Source of the DNA: Bacteroidota bacterium
Lineage (GTDB): Bacteria > Bacteroidota > Ignavibacteria > Ignavibacteriales > Melioribacteraceae
NCBI GenBank assembly: GCA_023397505.1
Contig: JAEWUC010000007.1
Coordinates: forward strand, 248,001 to 312,000
Reading direction: 5' to 3'
Length of the DNA stretch: 64,000 nt
The position numbers were made by a program, and so were the translations under genes. Below are positions 1 through 9,426 of this stretch, one piece after another (positions within the stretch are counted from its first letter, which is position 1; each line of letters begins with the position of its first letter). Under the pieces are notes generated by a model. The model ran no database searches and was not told the origin of the DNA. It was given only the letters and a program-made list of their open reading frames with translations.

Positions 1-1413
1 CGTAATTTTTGGTTTTCGGCTTTGCATGACGGGGTAGTTGTCTTTGATGAAAATGCAACTCAGAATAAATTTTTGCCATCATCTTTTTCAATAATTCAAG
101 AACCGAAAAAGAAAGAAGGTTATGTTGTTCATTTAACCGGCAGTTATTTTACCGGCGATGGAAGTTTCGCAAATAACGGCTGGCTTCAGGAAACTCCGCA
201 TCCGGTTACGAAAATAACCTGGGATAATTACGCGGCAATTTCTCCGGCGACAGCTAAAAAGTTGAATGTTGAGATGAACGATATTGTTGAAGTTTCGACG
301 GGCAGCGGAAAATTAAAACTTCCAGTTGTTGTTCAACCCGGCAACGATGATAAAACAATCAATATCGAATTGGGTTATGGAAGAACAATGACCGGCGAGG
401 TGGGAATAAATGTTGGATTTAATTCAATTGCATTGATGTCAAAAGACAGTTCTTTATCACCTTATATCATTGAAGGTGCATCATTATCTAAAACAGGTGA
501 TACATATAAATTAATGTCAACTCAAGAGCATCATGCACTCGATGACGATTTTGTAAAAGATTTTCATCGAATAAGAAAAATTATACAAGAAGGAACAGTT
601 CAACAGTATAAAAATAATCCCGGTTTTTTACACGAACATCAGCCGGAACATATAAGCATTACCAAGGAACATGTTTACACCGGAAACAAATGGGCGATGG
701 CTATTGATTTAAATAAATGCACAAGCTGTTCGGCTTGTATCTCATCATGCAATGTCGAGAATAATGTGCCCGTTGTTGGAAAAGATCAGGTTGAGCGCGG
801 ACGCGAAATGCAGTGGATGCGTATCGATAGGTATTATTCCGGTACGCCCGAAGAACCTATAGTATCGAACCAGCCAATGCTTTGCCAGCATTGCGATAAT
901 GCCCCGTGCGAAAATGTTTGTCCGGTTAACGCAACCAATCACAGCCCGGACGGATTGAATCAGATGGCTTACAATAGATGCGTTGGTACAAGGTACTGCG
1001 CCAACAACTGTCCTTATAAAGTCCGTCGTTTTAATTTCTATAATTTCCGTGATCATTTTGCAGATGCATATTATGAAAATAATTTAACCGCACTTGTTAA
1101 TAATCCTGAAGTTACTGTTCGTTCACGCGGCATCATGGAAAAATGTACATTCTGCGTTCAAAGAATTATGGAAGAGAGATCCAACGCGATTAAGGAGGGA
1201 AGGGAAGTTTACGGAGAAAATATTGTTACCGCTTGTCAACAGGCGTGTCCGTCCAACGCAATTGTCTTCGGCGATGCGAATGATCCAAACTCTGCTGTCG
1301 CAAAATTGAGGGATCATAACCTATCCTATCACGTTCTCGAAGAATTAAATGTTAAACCGAACGTTACATATATAGCTAAATTAAGGAACACCCATTCGGA
1401 GGAAATTGCGTGA
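1..1413 (+). CDS. actB: Alternative complex III iron-sulfur subunit ActB, C-terminal part (5' end outside window)
   Basis: The reading frame is open to the first base of the window, so this is the C-terminal part of a larger protein (family members are near 1000 residues). The first third is the tail of the molybdopterin-oxidoreductase-like domain, which in ActB carries no cofactor (family knowledge). The rest is a ferredoxin-like domain with four cysteine clusters: CTSCSACISSC near base 718, CQHCDNAPCENVCP near 880, CVGTRYCANNCP near 980, and CTFC followed by CQQACP near 1145-1255. Such clusters hold three 4Fe-4S and one 3Fe-4S centre. ActB sits on the periplasmic side and passes electrons from quinol towards cytochrome c. 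Its stop overlaps the GTG start of actC by 4 bases, so the two are translationally coupled. actA is expected just upstream. Confidence 0.93.
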   Translation, partial: RNFWFSALHDGVVVFDENATQNKFLPSSFSIIQEPKKKEGYVVHLTGSYFTGDGSFANNGWLQETPHPVTKITWDNYAAISPATAKKLNVEMNDIVEVSTGSGKLKLPVVVQPGNDDKTINIELGYGRTMTGEVGINVGFNSIALMSKDSSLSPYIIEGASLSKTGDTYKLMSTQEHHALDDDFVKDFHRIRKIIQEGTVQQYKNNPGFLHEHQPEHISITKEHVYTGNKWAMAIDLNKCTSCSACISSCNVENNVPVVGKDQVERGREMQWMRIDRYYSGTPEEPIVSNQPMLCQHCDNAPCENVCPVNATNHSPDGLNQMAYNRCVGTRYCANNCPYKVRRFNFYNFRDHFADAYYENNLTALVNNPEVTVRSRGIMEKCTFCVQRIMEERSNAIKEGREVYGENIVTACQQACPSNAIVFGDANDPNSAVAKLRDHNLSYHVLEELNVKPNVTYIAKLRNTHSEEIA

Positions 1414-2777
1414 GTGTTGTCGATTATTCAAAAGAATTATCAGTAGTTGAGGGCCGCCCGCCTCTGCGCGAGTTGGACGATATTTTCACAAAACCGTTAA
1501 CTACAAAGCCAGATAAAAAATTTTATATAGCTCTTTCGATTACTGTTTCGTTGATGAGCTTATTGTTCATTGGTTTGGGAATAACATTTTATAAAGGCGT
1601 AGGCGTTTGGGGAAATAATAATCCTGTAGGATGGGCTTTCGATATAGTCAACTTTGTGTTCTGGGTTGGTATTGGTCACGCAGGCACATTGATTTCTGCA
1701 ATATTATTTTTATTCCGGCAGAAATGGAGAACCGGAATTGCACGTTTCGCAGAAGGAATGACAATCTTCGCGGTTATGACTGCGGCAATTTTCCCGTTAA
1801 CGCACGTAGGACGTCCGTGGCTCGATCAATGGCTTATTCCATATCCAAACCAGCACGGCATTTGGACAAACTTTACATCGCCGCTTCTGTGGGATGTGTT
1901 TGCTGTTACAACTTATTTCCTTGTATCATTAATTTTTTGGTATGTTGGTTTGATACCGGATTTTGCGACGCTGCGCGAAAGAACATCCGGCAAATTCAAA
2001 AAACTTACTTATTCAATTTTTAGTTTGGGATGGAGATTTTCAAACCGTCACTGGCAGCATTATGAAATGATGTATTTAATTCTTGCCGGTTTTGCAACTC
2101 CGCTTGTACTATCCGTTCACACAATTGTTTCGTTCGATTTTGCAGTATCAATTTTGCCGGGATGGCACACAACAATATTTCCGCCGTACTTTGTTGCCGG
2201 TGCCGTGTTCTCCGGTTTCGCAATGGTTCAAAATGTTTTAATCTTTGTGCGCAAAATTTTCAACTATGAACACATAATTACTCTCGATACTTTGGAGAAG
2301 ATGAATAAAATTATGCTTCTCACAGGCTCCATGGTTGGGTACGCTTATTCGATGGAATTTTTTATTGCGTGGTACAGCGGCGTTCAACCCGAACAGTTTA
2401 CATTTTTCAACCGCGCGTTAGGACCTTACGCTTGGGCATATTGGATAATGTTTACATGTAATGTTGTTTCTCCGCAATTATTTTGGTTCAAAAAAATTAG
2501 AAGATCAATACCAACAATGTTTATTGTTGCTGTGTTTGTGAATGTTGGAATGTGGTTCGAAAGATTTGTGATTGTGGTCTCTTCTCTTTCGAGAGATTAT
2601 TTGCCTTCGAGCTGGGCATATTACAAACCAACTCTTGTTGACGGAATGATTTTACTCGGAAGTTTCGGATTCTTCTTCACTTTTATTTTATTATTTACGA
2701 AGGCGCTGCCGGTTGTTTCAATTGCCGAAGTGAAAGCTGTTGTTGACGGTTCTCAACCTTCTCATAAGGATCATTAA
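1410..2777 (+). CDS. actC: Alternative complex III membrane subunit ActC (NrfD/PsrC family)
   Basis: This is a 455-residue protein with about ten hydrophobic helices, typical of the NrfD/PsrC-like quinol-oxidising subunit of alternative complex III. The N-terminal cytoplasmic stretch (VVEGRPPLRELDDI) and the segments GHAGTLISAILFLFR and THVGRPW are characteristic of ActC as I know it. It should bind menaquinol near the periplasmic face and feed electrons to the ActB iron-sulfur chain. The start is GTG inside the sequence GTGA that also ends actB. The next gene starts two bases after its stop. The order B-C-D/E-F matches known act operons and supports the assignment strongly. Confidence 0.94.
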   Translation: MSVVDYSKELSVVEGRPPLRELDDIFTKPLTTKPDKKFYIALSITVSLMSLLFIGLGITFYKGVGVWGNNNPVGWAFDIVNFVFWVGIGHAGTLISAILFLFRQKWRTGIARFAEGMTIFAVMTAAIFPLTHVGRPWLDQWLIPYPNQHGIWTNFTSPLLWDVFAVTTYFLVSLIFWYVGLIPDFATLRERTSGKFKKLTYSIFSLGWRFSNRHWQHYEMMYLILAGFATPLVLSVHTIVSFDFAVSILPGWHTTIFPPYFVAGAVFSGFAMVQNVLIFVRKIFNYEHIITLDTLEKMNKIMLLTGSMVGYAYSMEFFIAWYSGVQPEQFTFFNRALGPYAWAYWIMFTCNVVSPQLFWFKKIRRSIPTMFIVAVFVNVGMWFERFVIVVSSLSRDYLPSSWAYYKPTLVDGMILLGSFGFFFTFILLFTKALPVVSIAEVKAVVDGSQPSHKDH

Positions 2778-2779
2778 TA

Positions 2780-3922
2780 ATGAGCGAAAAGATTTTATAT
2801 AGTTATACCGGACTTTTTGATAACCCCGACGCGATTATAAACGCTGCCGTAAAAGCTGGAGAAAAGGGCTACAAGAAATACGATATTCATTCTCCGTACC
2901 CGGTTCACGGAATGCCGAAAGCGATGAAACTGCCGGCATCAAAACTTGGTTATGTTGCTCTTGCGTTGGGGTTAACCGGAACTTTATCTGCACTCGCATT
3001 AACATATTGGGTTTCTGCAATTGAATATCCGATAGTTATCGGCGGTAAACCTTTGTTTTCTTTTCCGGCTTATGTTCCGATAATTTTCGAATTAACAGTT
3101 TTATTCGCCGCGATTGGAACAGTGCTTGCCATGCTTTTTGTGTTCTTTAAGTTTCCTAATAATTCCCATCCGCTGCATGGTACAGATTACATGAAAAAAG
3201 TTTCTTCGGATATGCACGGGATAAGTATTCAAGCCGAAGATGATAAATTTAACGAAGATGAAGTAAAACAGTTTTTGGAATCACTCGGAGCTAAAGAGAT
3301 TACCCCGGTTTATTTCGATAACGAAGAGATTAATCACAAGCACAAAATCTTTGAGCCAAAATTTATTTTATTCTTGATCATTGTTGCAGCATTGAATTCC
3401 GGCGCGATATATTTTATTTATAATAAAGTTTTATTCATGCCGCCGTTTGATTGGATGGTTGATCAGGAAAAACTTAATCCGCAGAAATCGTATGAAAGTA
3501 TTTTTACAGATGGATTTGGAATGCGTACACCACTTGAGGGAACTGTCGCGCGAGGATTTTTACCGTATTCATTCAAAAATCAACCCGATGCCGCGGGAGA
3601 ATATCTCGCCAATCCAATTCCAGTTTCTAAAAAATCTTTGGCTCTCGGTCAAAAAAGATTCGATACTTTCTGCAGTCCTTGTCACGGATATCACGGTGAA
3701 GGCGACAGCCGTTTGCGCGGTCAATTTCCCAATCCGCCGAGTATTCACTCCGAAAAAGTTAGAAGTTGGAGTGACGGAAGAATTTATCACGTAATTACCG
3801 AAGGTCAAAATATTATGCCTGGTTATTCCTCCCAGCTCGAACCTGAAGAAAGATGGGCAGTCGTTAATTATATAAGAGTTTTACAAAGATCGCTAAATGC
3901 CAAGGAGTCAGACTTACAATGA
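2780..3922 (+). CDS. actD-actE: Fused ActD-ActE: DUF3341 membrane subunit plus monohaem cytochrome c
   Basis: One uninterrupted 380-residue frame covers two subunits that are usually separate. Residues 1 to about 185 are ActD: the start MSEKILYSYTGLFDNPDAI, two membrane helices near 55-77 and 92-118, and a soluble part ending in an acidic helix (DEVKQFLESLGAKEITPVYF). A third helix near 191-212 then anchors an ActE-type cytochrome c domain. Its haem motif CSPCH is at 298-302 and the probable axial methionine (NIMPGY) at 346. The cytochrome is expected in the periplasm, accepting electrons from ActB. The stop overlaps the start of actF (ATGA). No frameshift or internal start with a good ribosome site was seen between the halves, so I read a real fusion. 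Confidence 0.9.
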   Translation: MSEKILYSYTGLFDNPDAIINAAVKAGEKGYKKYDIHSPYPVHGMPKAMKLPASKLGYVALALGLTGTLSALALTYWVSAIEYPIVIGGKPLFSFPAYVPIIFELTVLFAAIGTVLAMLFVFFKFPNNSHPLHGTDYMKKVSSDMHGISIQAEDDKFNEDEVKQFLESLGAKEITPVYFDNEEINHKHKIFEPKFILFLIIVAALNSGAIYFIYNKVLFMPPFDWMVDQEKLNPQKSYESIFTDGFGMRTPLEGTVARGFLPYSFKNQPDAAGEYLANPIPVSKKSLALGQKRFDTFCSPCHGYHGEGDSRLRGQFPNPPSIHSEKVRSWSDGRIYHVITEGQNIMPGYSSQLEPEERWAVVNYIRVLQRSLNAKESDLQ

Positions 3923-5106
3923 GTTCGTCCTTTAAAGTAGAATATCAGAAAAAAGAATTGCCGAAAAAGATTTTCAATATTGGCATATCTTTGTTTGCGG
4001 TTGGTTTGATTTTATCGGCAATAGGATATTTTGTCGATTCGACACGAAGTTCATTCAACAATATTGTTTTGCTTATGTTTTTGATCAGTATCGGGCTTGG
4101 TTCGATGTTTTTAGTGGCTGTTGAATATGTCGCCGGTGCCGATTGGTCTGTTCCGTTCAGAAGAATTGCCGAATTTTTTGCGGCTGTTTTACTTGCAGTT
4201 CCCGTTGTAGCTGTTCCCCTGCTTTTTAATCTCGGAAATATTTTCCACTGGATGCATCCTGAAATTGTGAACATGGATAAAATATTAATCGGAAAAGCGC
4301 CGTATTTGAATACTACATTTTTCATTATTCGCGTAATTATATTTTTCGCGCTTTGGATTTTATTTTATTTCCTTATAACAAGAAACTCTTTGAAACAAGA
4401 TCAATCTGCAGATCAGAATCTTACGCGAAAGAATATTAAAATATCGGCAGTATTCATTCCTGTTTTCGCAATTACTATTACATTTGCGGCAATTGATTGG
4501 ATGATGAGTCTTGAACCGCATTGGTTCTCCACGATTTTCGGTATTTATTATTTCTCCGGTTCAGTGCTTGCGGGACTTTCGGTAATTACAATTGCGGCTA
4601 TTTTATTGAATAAAAACGGTTATTTAGTAAAAGGAATTTCAAACGAAAATTATTACAGTCTTGGCGCACTTCTTTTTGCCTTCACAAATTTTTGGGCGTA
4701 CATAGCTTTCAGTCAATATCTATTGATATGGTACGCAAATCTTCCCGAAGAAACTTTCTGGTTTCTTCAAAGATGGGAAGGCGGCTGGATGTATTTTTCA
4801 ATCGGACTTTTGTTGTTACATTTTTTAGTGCCCTACGTTTTATTGCTGTCTCAACCATCGAAGACAGATCCGAAGAGGTTATTAATAGCTTCATCGGTTA
4901 TTTTGTTCTCGCACATTTATGATATTTATTGGATTGTAAAACCGAACTTCAGTAAACAAAGCGTTATGCTTGGCTGGAACGAACTCGGATTTTTATTGCT
5001 CGCAGCCGGAATTGTGATTCTTGTATTTGTATTTAAAACTCATAAGAATAATTTTGTCGCTATCGGCGATCCCAAATTAAAACGCGGAATTGATTTTAGG
5101 TTATAA
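3919..5106 (+). CDS. actF: Alternative complex III membrane subunit ActF
   Basis: This 395-residue protein has about ten membrane helices and belongs to the ActF group, a relative of ActC that completes the membrane core of alternative complex III. Segments such as FRRIAEFFAAVLLAVPVVAVP, AAIDWMMSLEPHWFSTIFG and QYLLIWYANLPEETFWFL are typical of ActF from my knowledge of the family. The ATG shares four bases with the end of the actD-actE fusion. ActF is thought to help hold the complex and perhaps form a proton path. The mechanism is not certain from sequence. The next gene, a cytochrome c, starts five bases after its stop. Confidence 0.92.
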   Translation: MSSSFKVEYQKKELPKKIFNIGISLFAVGLILSAIGYFVDSTRSSFNNIVLLMFLISIGLGSMFLVAVEYVAGADWSVPFRRIAEFFAAVLLAVPVVAVPLLFNLGNIFHWMHPEIVNMDKILIGKAPYLNTTFFIIRVIIFFALWILFYFLITRNSLKQDQSADQNLTRKNIKISAVFIPVFAITITFAAIDWMMSLEPHWFSTIFGIYYFSGSVLAGLSVITIAAILLNKNGYLVKGISNENYYSLGALLFAFTNFWAYIAFSQYLLIWYANLPEETFWFLQRWEGGWMYFSIGLLLLHFLVPYVLLLSQPSKTDPKRLLIASSVILFSHIYDIYWIVKPNFSKQSVMLGWNELGFLLLAAGIVILVFVFKTHKNNFVAIGDPKLKRGIDFRL

Positions 5107-5111
5107 CTATT

Positions 5112-6041
5112 ATGGATCAAAAAAGAAAACCTGAAGACGAAATAAAATTTAGTGAATTATTGAAAAATCCTATGAGATTGTTCGGATGGATTTATCCTTA
5201 TTTCTTTGTAGTTCTTCTTTTGTTCGGAATTTATTTCGGGCATCAATTAATAACAATTTCTTTTAATGCACAGCCGGTTGGCGCTCCGGATTCTTCAAAT
5301 GTTAAAAAGGAAGTTGTTCTAAAGAAGGGCGGAATCAGTCCAGCGGTTGACCTCGCTTCAATTAAAAATCCAACTCCCGAAATGCTTTCCAAAGGGAAAG
5401 AACTTTACGATGCGAATTGCAAAAGTTGTCACGGTGATAATGGTTTGGGTGATGGAACAGCCGGAGTGGCTTTGAATCCCAAACCAAGAAACTTTCATCA
5501 AACGGAAGGATGGACAAACGGCAGAACAATCGATCAAATCTATAAAACTTTGCAAGAGGGAATAATTAAAAACGGTATGGCAGCTTACGAGTATCTATCC
5601 CCAGCGGACAGATTTGATATAATTCATTATGTGCGAAGTTTTGCTAGTTACCCTGAAGTTACCGATGATCAAATAAATTCTATGGACATAGCTTATAATC
5701 TTTCTGCGGGCTCTGTTACGGCTAACCAAATTCCGGTTTCAAAAGCGGGATTGGCTTTGGAAACAGAAAATGTTGAAGTACTATCAAGAATCGAGAAAGC
5801 AAAAATCAAAATTGCATCTTCGGTGGAATCGGCAGGATTAAATATGCTCCGTGCTTCAGTGTATGATTATAATAAAGTTCTCAATTCATTTATTTCTTCT
5901 AATTCCTCGGCAAGTTTTGAAAAATTTGTTCAGACTGTTTCAAGTTCGCCAATCACACTCGGTTATAAACCAACAGTTTTGCAATTAAAAAGCAACGATT
6001 GGAAAGTTTTATACGACTATTTAAGTTCGATCACGATTTGA
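5112..6041 (+). CDS. Membrane-anchored monohaem cytochrome c
   Basis: This 309-residue protein has one N-terminal membrane helix (about 25-48, YPYFFVVLLLFGIYFGHQL) and a periplasmic cytochrome c domain. The haem motif CKSCH lies at 103-107 and the likely axial methionine in NGMAAY at 156. The last 120 residues are helical, carry no further haem motif and resemble nothing I recognise. It lies between actF and sco, five bases after actF, so it probably carries electrons from alternative complex III to the oxidase, whose own subunit II lacks a fused cytochrome. It could equally be a structural subunit of a complex III-oxidase supercomplex. Family assignment is firm, exact partner inferred. Confidence 0.85.
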   Translation: MDQKRKPEDEIKFSELLKNPMRLFGWIYPYFFVVLLLFGIYFGHQLITISFNAQPVGAPDSSNVKKEVVLKKGGISPAVDLASIKNPTPEMLSKGKELYDANCKSCHGDNGLGDGTAGVALNPKPRNFHQTEGWTNGRTIDQIYKTLQEGIIKNGMAAYEYLSPADRFDIIHYVRSFASYPEVTDDQINSMDIAYNLSAGSVTANQIPVSKAGLALETENVEVLSRIEKAKIKIASSVESAGLNMLRASVYDYNKVLNSFISSNSSASFEKFVQTVSSSPITLGYKPTVLQLKSNDWKVLYDYLSSITI

Positions 6042-6061
6042 AATTATATAAGGCAATGTAA

Positions 6062-6841
6062 ATGAGAAGGTTTTGGCTAACTTATTTTATTTTAATGTTT
6101 TGTGCGGGTTCACTTTTCTTTAATTATGCCCAAAACAAAATTGAAGTTGGTATTGACGAACAACTCGGTTCATTTTTACCGATGGCTGCCGAGTTTGTTA
6201 CTTCGGATGGTGATACAGTATCACTTAAACAAGTTATTGATAAGCCCGTGCTCCTTGCCCTGGTTTATTATGAGTGCCCCGGGATTTGCAGCCCACTGCT
6301 AAATGATTTGAGCTGGGCTATAGATAGAATTAAGCTCGAACCGGGTATTGATTTCAAGATTGTGAGTATAAGTTTTGATCCGAGAGAAAATCCGACTGTT
6401 TCCGCAAAATGGAAGAAGAATTATCTGCATTCAATAAAAAGAAATATTTCCGAAGATGATTGGATTTTTTTAACAGGCGACAGTGTTAATATTAACAAAG
6501 TGACAAATGCGGCGGGATACTATTTCAAGCCAAGTGCGGACAGCGAGTTTGTTCACCCGGCATCGATAATAGCAATTTCTCCGGAAGGGAAAATTTCGCG
6601 TTACATTTTTGGTACTCAATTCAATCCTTTCGATTTGAAGATGGCGTTAATTGATGCCAAAGCTGGAAAGACTAATCCTACTATTTCTAAAGTTTTGGAG
6701 TTCTGCTATAGTTACGATCCGGAAGGACGAAATTATAAGTTGAATGTTACTAGAATTGTCGGCGCTGTTATGCTTTTGGGTGTCGGATTTTTTGCAGCAG
6801 TTTTAATTTTAAAGAAGAAAAAAAAGAACGAGGGAGTTTAA
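6062..6841 (+). CDS. sco1: SCO1/SenC-type copper chaperone for cytochrome oxidase
   Basis: The thioredoxin-like fold carries the copper-binding CxxxC motif CPGIC at residues 72-76 and the conserved histidine in FVHPAS at 165. These are the three ligands SCO proteins use to deliver copper to the CuA site of oxidase subunit II. A signal peptide or anchor covers residues 1-22, and a second membrane helix near the C-terminus is followed by a lysine run, so the domain faces the periplasm between two anchors. The length, 259 residues, is a little above the usual 200-220 because of this C-terminal helix. It sits three bases upstream of coxA, as expected for an assembly factor. Confidence 0.93.
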   Translation: MRRFWLTYFILMFCAGSLFFNYAQNKIEVGIDEQLGSFLPMAAEFVTSDGDTVSLKQVIDKPVLLALVYYECPGICSPLLNDLSWAIDRIKLEPGIDFKIVSISFDPRENPTVSAKWKKNYLHSIKRNISEDDWIFLTGDSVNINKVTNAAGYYFKPSADSEFVHPASIIAISPEGKISRYIFGTQFNPFDLKMALIDAKAGKTNPTISKVLEFCYSYDPEGRNYKLNVTRIVGAVMLLGVGFFAAVLILKKKKKNEGV

Positions 6842-6844
6842 TAA

Positions 6845-8497
6845 ATGGCTGACGGTACAGATTCAATAGCCGAGAAAATTAAGAATTCATTTTATAAGCA
6901 GAGTACAAATAAACATTCCGGTATTCTTTCATGGTTTTTAACAGTCGATCATAAACGTATCGGCTTGATGTATCTTGTAACTATTTTATTCTTCTTTTTG
7001 GTAGGTGTTATTGTCGGCTTGTTGATGCGATGGGAATTGATTTCACCCGGCAGAACAATCATGGATGCTCAAACTTATAATTCTCTTTTCACACTGCACG
7101 GAATTATAATGATTTTTCTTTTTATCATTCCTGGTCTCCCGGCGATATTCGGAAATTTTTTTCTACCCATTCAAATCGGCGCACGCGATGTTGCATTCCC
7201 AAGATTAAATTTATTGTCGTATTACATTTATGTAATCGGTGCGATAATGGCATTAACATCTCTGTTTTTACCGGGCGGACCAATTGATACCGGCTGGACA
7301 TTTTACATCCCGTATGCAGTTCGAAGCACAACAAATGTTTCGTTCGCAATCTTTGCTGCTTTTGTTCTCGGTTTTTCTTCAATATTAACCGGAATTAATT
7401 TTGTTACAACAGTTCACAGATTACGTGCACCGGGAATGGGCTGGTTCAAAATGCCGTTGTTTGTATGGGCAACTTATGCTACAGCTTGGATACAAATAAT
7501 TGCTACACCGGTTATCGGAATCACAATTTTACTCGTAATAGTTGAAAGAGCTTTCGGCGTTGGAATTTTCGACCCGGCTTTGGGAGGCGACCCGATTTTA
7601 TTCCAGCATCTATTTTGGATTTATTCGCATCCCGCTGTTTACATTATGATTTTACCGGCTATGGGCGTTGTTTCGGAAATCATCCCAACATTTGCGCGAA
7701 GAACGATTTTTGGGTATAAAGCAATCGCGTATTCAAGTTTGGCGATAGCTTTTGTCGGATATTTGGTTTGGGCGCATCATATGTTCACAAGCGGAATGAG
7801 CGATACTTCACGTTGGATTTTCTCTTTATTGACTTTTATAGTTGCGCTACCCAGCGGCGTTAAAATTTTTAACTGGGTTGCGACGATGTATAAAGGTTCC
7901 ATCGATCCGCAGCCTCCTTTTCTTTGGGTTATGAATTTTATTTTCCTCTTTTCAATCGGAGGTTTAACCGGCTTGGTTCTCGGTTCGCTTGCAACTGATG
8001 TCCACCTTCACGATACTTATTTTGTTGTTGCGCATTTTCATTATGTAATGTTCGGCGGAACCGGAACAATCTTCTTCGCTGCGCTGCATTATTGGTTTCC
8101 CAAAATGTTCGGCAGAATGTACAATAAAAAATTAGCGACAATTACCGTCATTCTGTTCTTCATCGGTTTTAACATGTTGTACTTTACAAAATTTATTATG
8201 GGTTACATGGGAATGCCGAGAAGGTATTACGATTATCTGCCTGAGTTTGCTTCGCTGCAATTGATTTCAACAATCGGCTCGTGGATTTTGGCGTTTTCAA
8301 TTTTCTTTATGGTTGGTTATTTATTACATGCTTTGTTTAGAGGTAAGATTGCAAAAGAAAATCCATGGGGCGGAGTTACTCTCGAGTGGCATATTCCTTC
8401 ACCGCCGCCGATGGAAAATTTTAAAGTGATCCCGACAATTACACATGAACCATACGATTTCAGTCAGCTTAAGGAGATGAAAAATTATGAGTCATAA
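6845..8497 (+). CDS. coxA: Cytochrome c oxidase subunit I (A2-type haem-copper oxidase)
   Basis: This 550-residue protein has the twelve-helix core of subunit I, which holds the low-spin haem and the binuclear haem a3-CuB site where oxygen is reduced. Histidine ligands are visible in the early helix (FTLHGIIMIFLF), in WAHHMF, and in HDTYFVVAHFHYVM. Residues 260-264 read YSHPA. The usual active-site glutamate of HPEVY is absent and a Tyr-Ser pair precedes the histidine, the hallmark of A2-type oxidases where Tyr-Ser replaces the D-channel glutamate. The N-terminus SWFLTVDHKRIGLMY is classic. It overlaps coxC by 11 bases. Confidence 0.96.
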   Translation: MADGTDSIAEKIKNSFYKQSTNKHSGILSWFLTVDHKRIGLMYLVTILFFFLVGVIVGLLMRWELISPGRTIMDAQTYNSLFTLHGIIMIFLFIIPGLPAIFGNFFLPIQIGARDVAFPRLNLLSYYIYVIGAIMALTSLFLPGGPIDTGWTFYIPYAVRSTTNVSFAIFAAFVLGFSSILTGINFVTTVHRLRAPGMGWFKMPLFVWATYATAWIQIIATPVIGITILLVIVERAFGVGIFDPALGGDPILFQHLFWIYSHPAVYIMILPAMGVVSEIIPTFARRTIFGYKAIAYSSLAIAFVGYLVWAHHMFTSGMSDTSRWIFSLLTFIVALPSGVKIFNWVATMYKGSIDPQPPFLWVMNFIFLFSIGGLTGLVLGSLATDVHLHDTYFVVAHFHYVMFGGTGTIFFAALHYWFPKMFGRMYNKKLATITVILFFIGFNMLYFTKFIMGYMGMPRRYYDYLPEFASLQLISTIGSWILAFSIFFMVGYLLHALFRGKIAKENPWGGVTLEWHIPSPPPMENFKVIPTITHEPYDFSQLKEMKNYES

Positions 8498-9113
8498 TCA
8501 CGAAGCCGCAGCTGAAGTGCACGTGCACCGGGACGACGTAGGCGCAAAAATGGGAATGTGGCTTTTCCTTTTTACAGAAATTTTATTGTTCGGAGGTATG
8601 TTTTTGGCTTATGCCGTTTATCGATATCAATATCCCGATCAGTTCCATCTTGCGGCAATGGAATTAAATACAGGAATCGGAACGCTCAATACAATTATAC
8701 TTTTAACATCAAGTTTAACAGTTGCGCTTTCAATCGCGGCGATGCAAAAGGGGAATAGATTTCTTTCAATAATAATGTTGATAATTACAAATTTGTTCGC
8801 TTTGATGTTCATGGTGAATAAATTTTTTGAATGGTCAGCCAAATTTGAACACGGAATTTACCCCGGCTCGGAAGAACTTCTAGCAAAGCCGAACGGACAG
8901 ATTTTGTTTTTCGGACTTTATTATGTGATGACCGGACTTCACGGTTTACACGTTATCATTGGCGTTGTAATTCTTACAGTAATTCTTGTCTTCATAATTA
9001 AAAATAAAATCACGCCGGATAATTATGTTAAACTCGAAAACTCCGGTTTGTACTGGCACCTTGTAGATTTGATCTGGATATTTTTATTCCCGTTATTCTA
9101 TTTAATTCAGTAG
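8487..9113 (+). CDS. coxC: Cytochrome c oxidase subunit III
   Basis: This 208-residue protein has the short, five-helix form of subunit III common in bacteria. The N-terminal part KMGMWLFLFTEILLFGGMF and the C-terminal part GLHGLHVIIGV and YWHLVDLIWIFLFPLFYL are the standard signatures of the family. Subunit III stabilises subunit I and binds lipid. It has no redox centre. The start codon lies inside the 3' end of coxA with a ribosome site AAGGAGA just ahead, which fixes this start. The subunit IV gene begins eight bases after its stop. Confidence 0.95.
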   Translation: MSHNHEAAAEVHVHRDDVGAKMGMWLFLFTEILLFGGMFLAYAVYRYQYPDQFHLAAMELNTGIGTLNTIILLTSSLTVALSIAAMQKGNRFLSIIMLIITNLFALMFMVNKFFEWSAKFEHGIYPGSEELLAKPNGQILFFGLYYVMTGLHGLHVIIGVVILTVILVFIIKNKITPDNYVKLENSGLYWHLVDLIWIFLFPLFYLIQ

Positions 9114-9120
9114 AGGAAAT

Positions 9121-9417
9121 ATGCACAAAGAAATTAAACACGAACACAAACACCACATCGGTTACGGTACATATATTTTAATTTGGCTTGCGCTGCTTGC
9201 TTTCACTTCAATTACTGTTACGGTTGCGGGGATAAGTTTGGGAAGTTATACTTTGTTTGTTGCTCTTTCTATCGCAGCGATTAAATCTGCACTTGTAATA
9301 AATATTTTCATGCATATAAAATTCGATGAGCCGATATTCAAAGTTTTTATAGCGATTAGCGGGTTAACATTGTTGGTAATTTTTATTTTAACTTTTTTTG
9401 ATGTCATTTATCGTTGA
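9121..9417 (+). CDS. coxD: Cytochrome c oxidase subunit IV (bacterial caa3/COX4_pro type)
   Basis: This small 98-residue protein has a histidine-rich N-terminus (KEIKHEHKHHIGYGTYILIW) and three hydrophobic helices, including KSALVINIFMHIKFDEP. That pattern is the prokaryotic cytochrome oxidase subunit IV family. It is an accessory membrane subunit with no known redox role. A ribosome site AGAGGAAAT stands directly before the ATG. Its place between coxC and coxB confirms the assignment. Confidence 0.88.
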   Translation: MHKEIKHEHKHHIGYGTYILIWLALLAFTSITVTVAGISLGSYTLFVALSIAAIKSALVINIFMHIKFDEPIFKVFIAISGLTLLVIFILTFFDVIYR

Positions 9418-9426
9418 GGATAGGAA

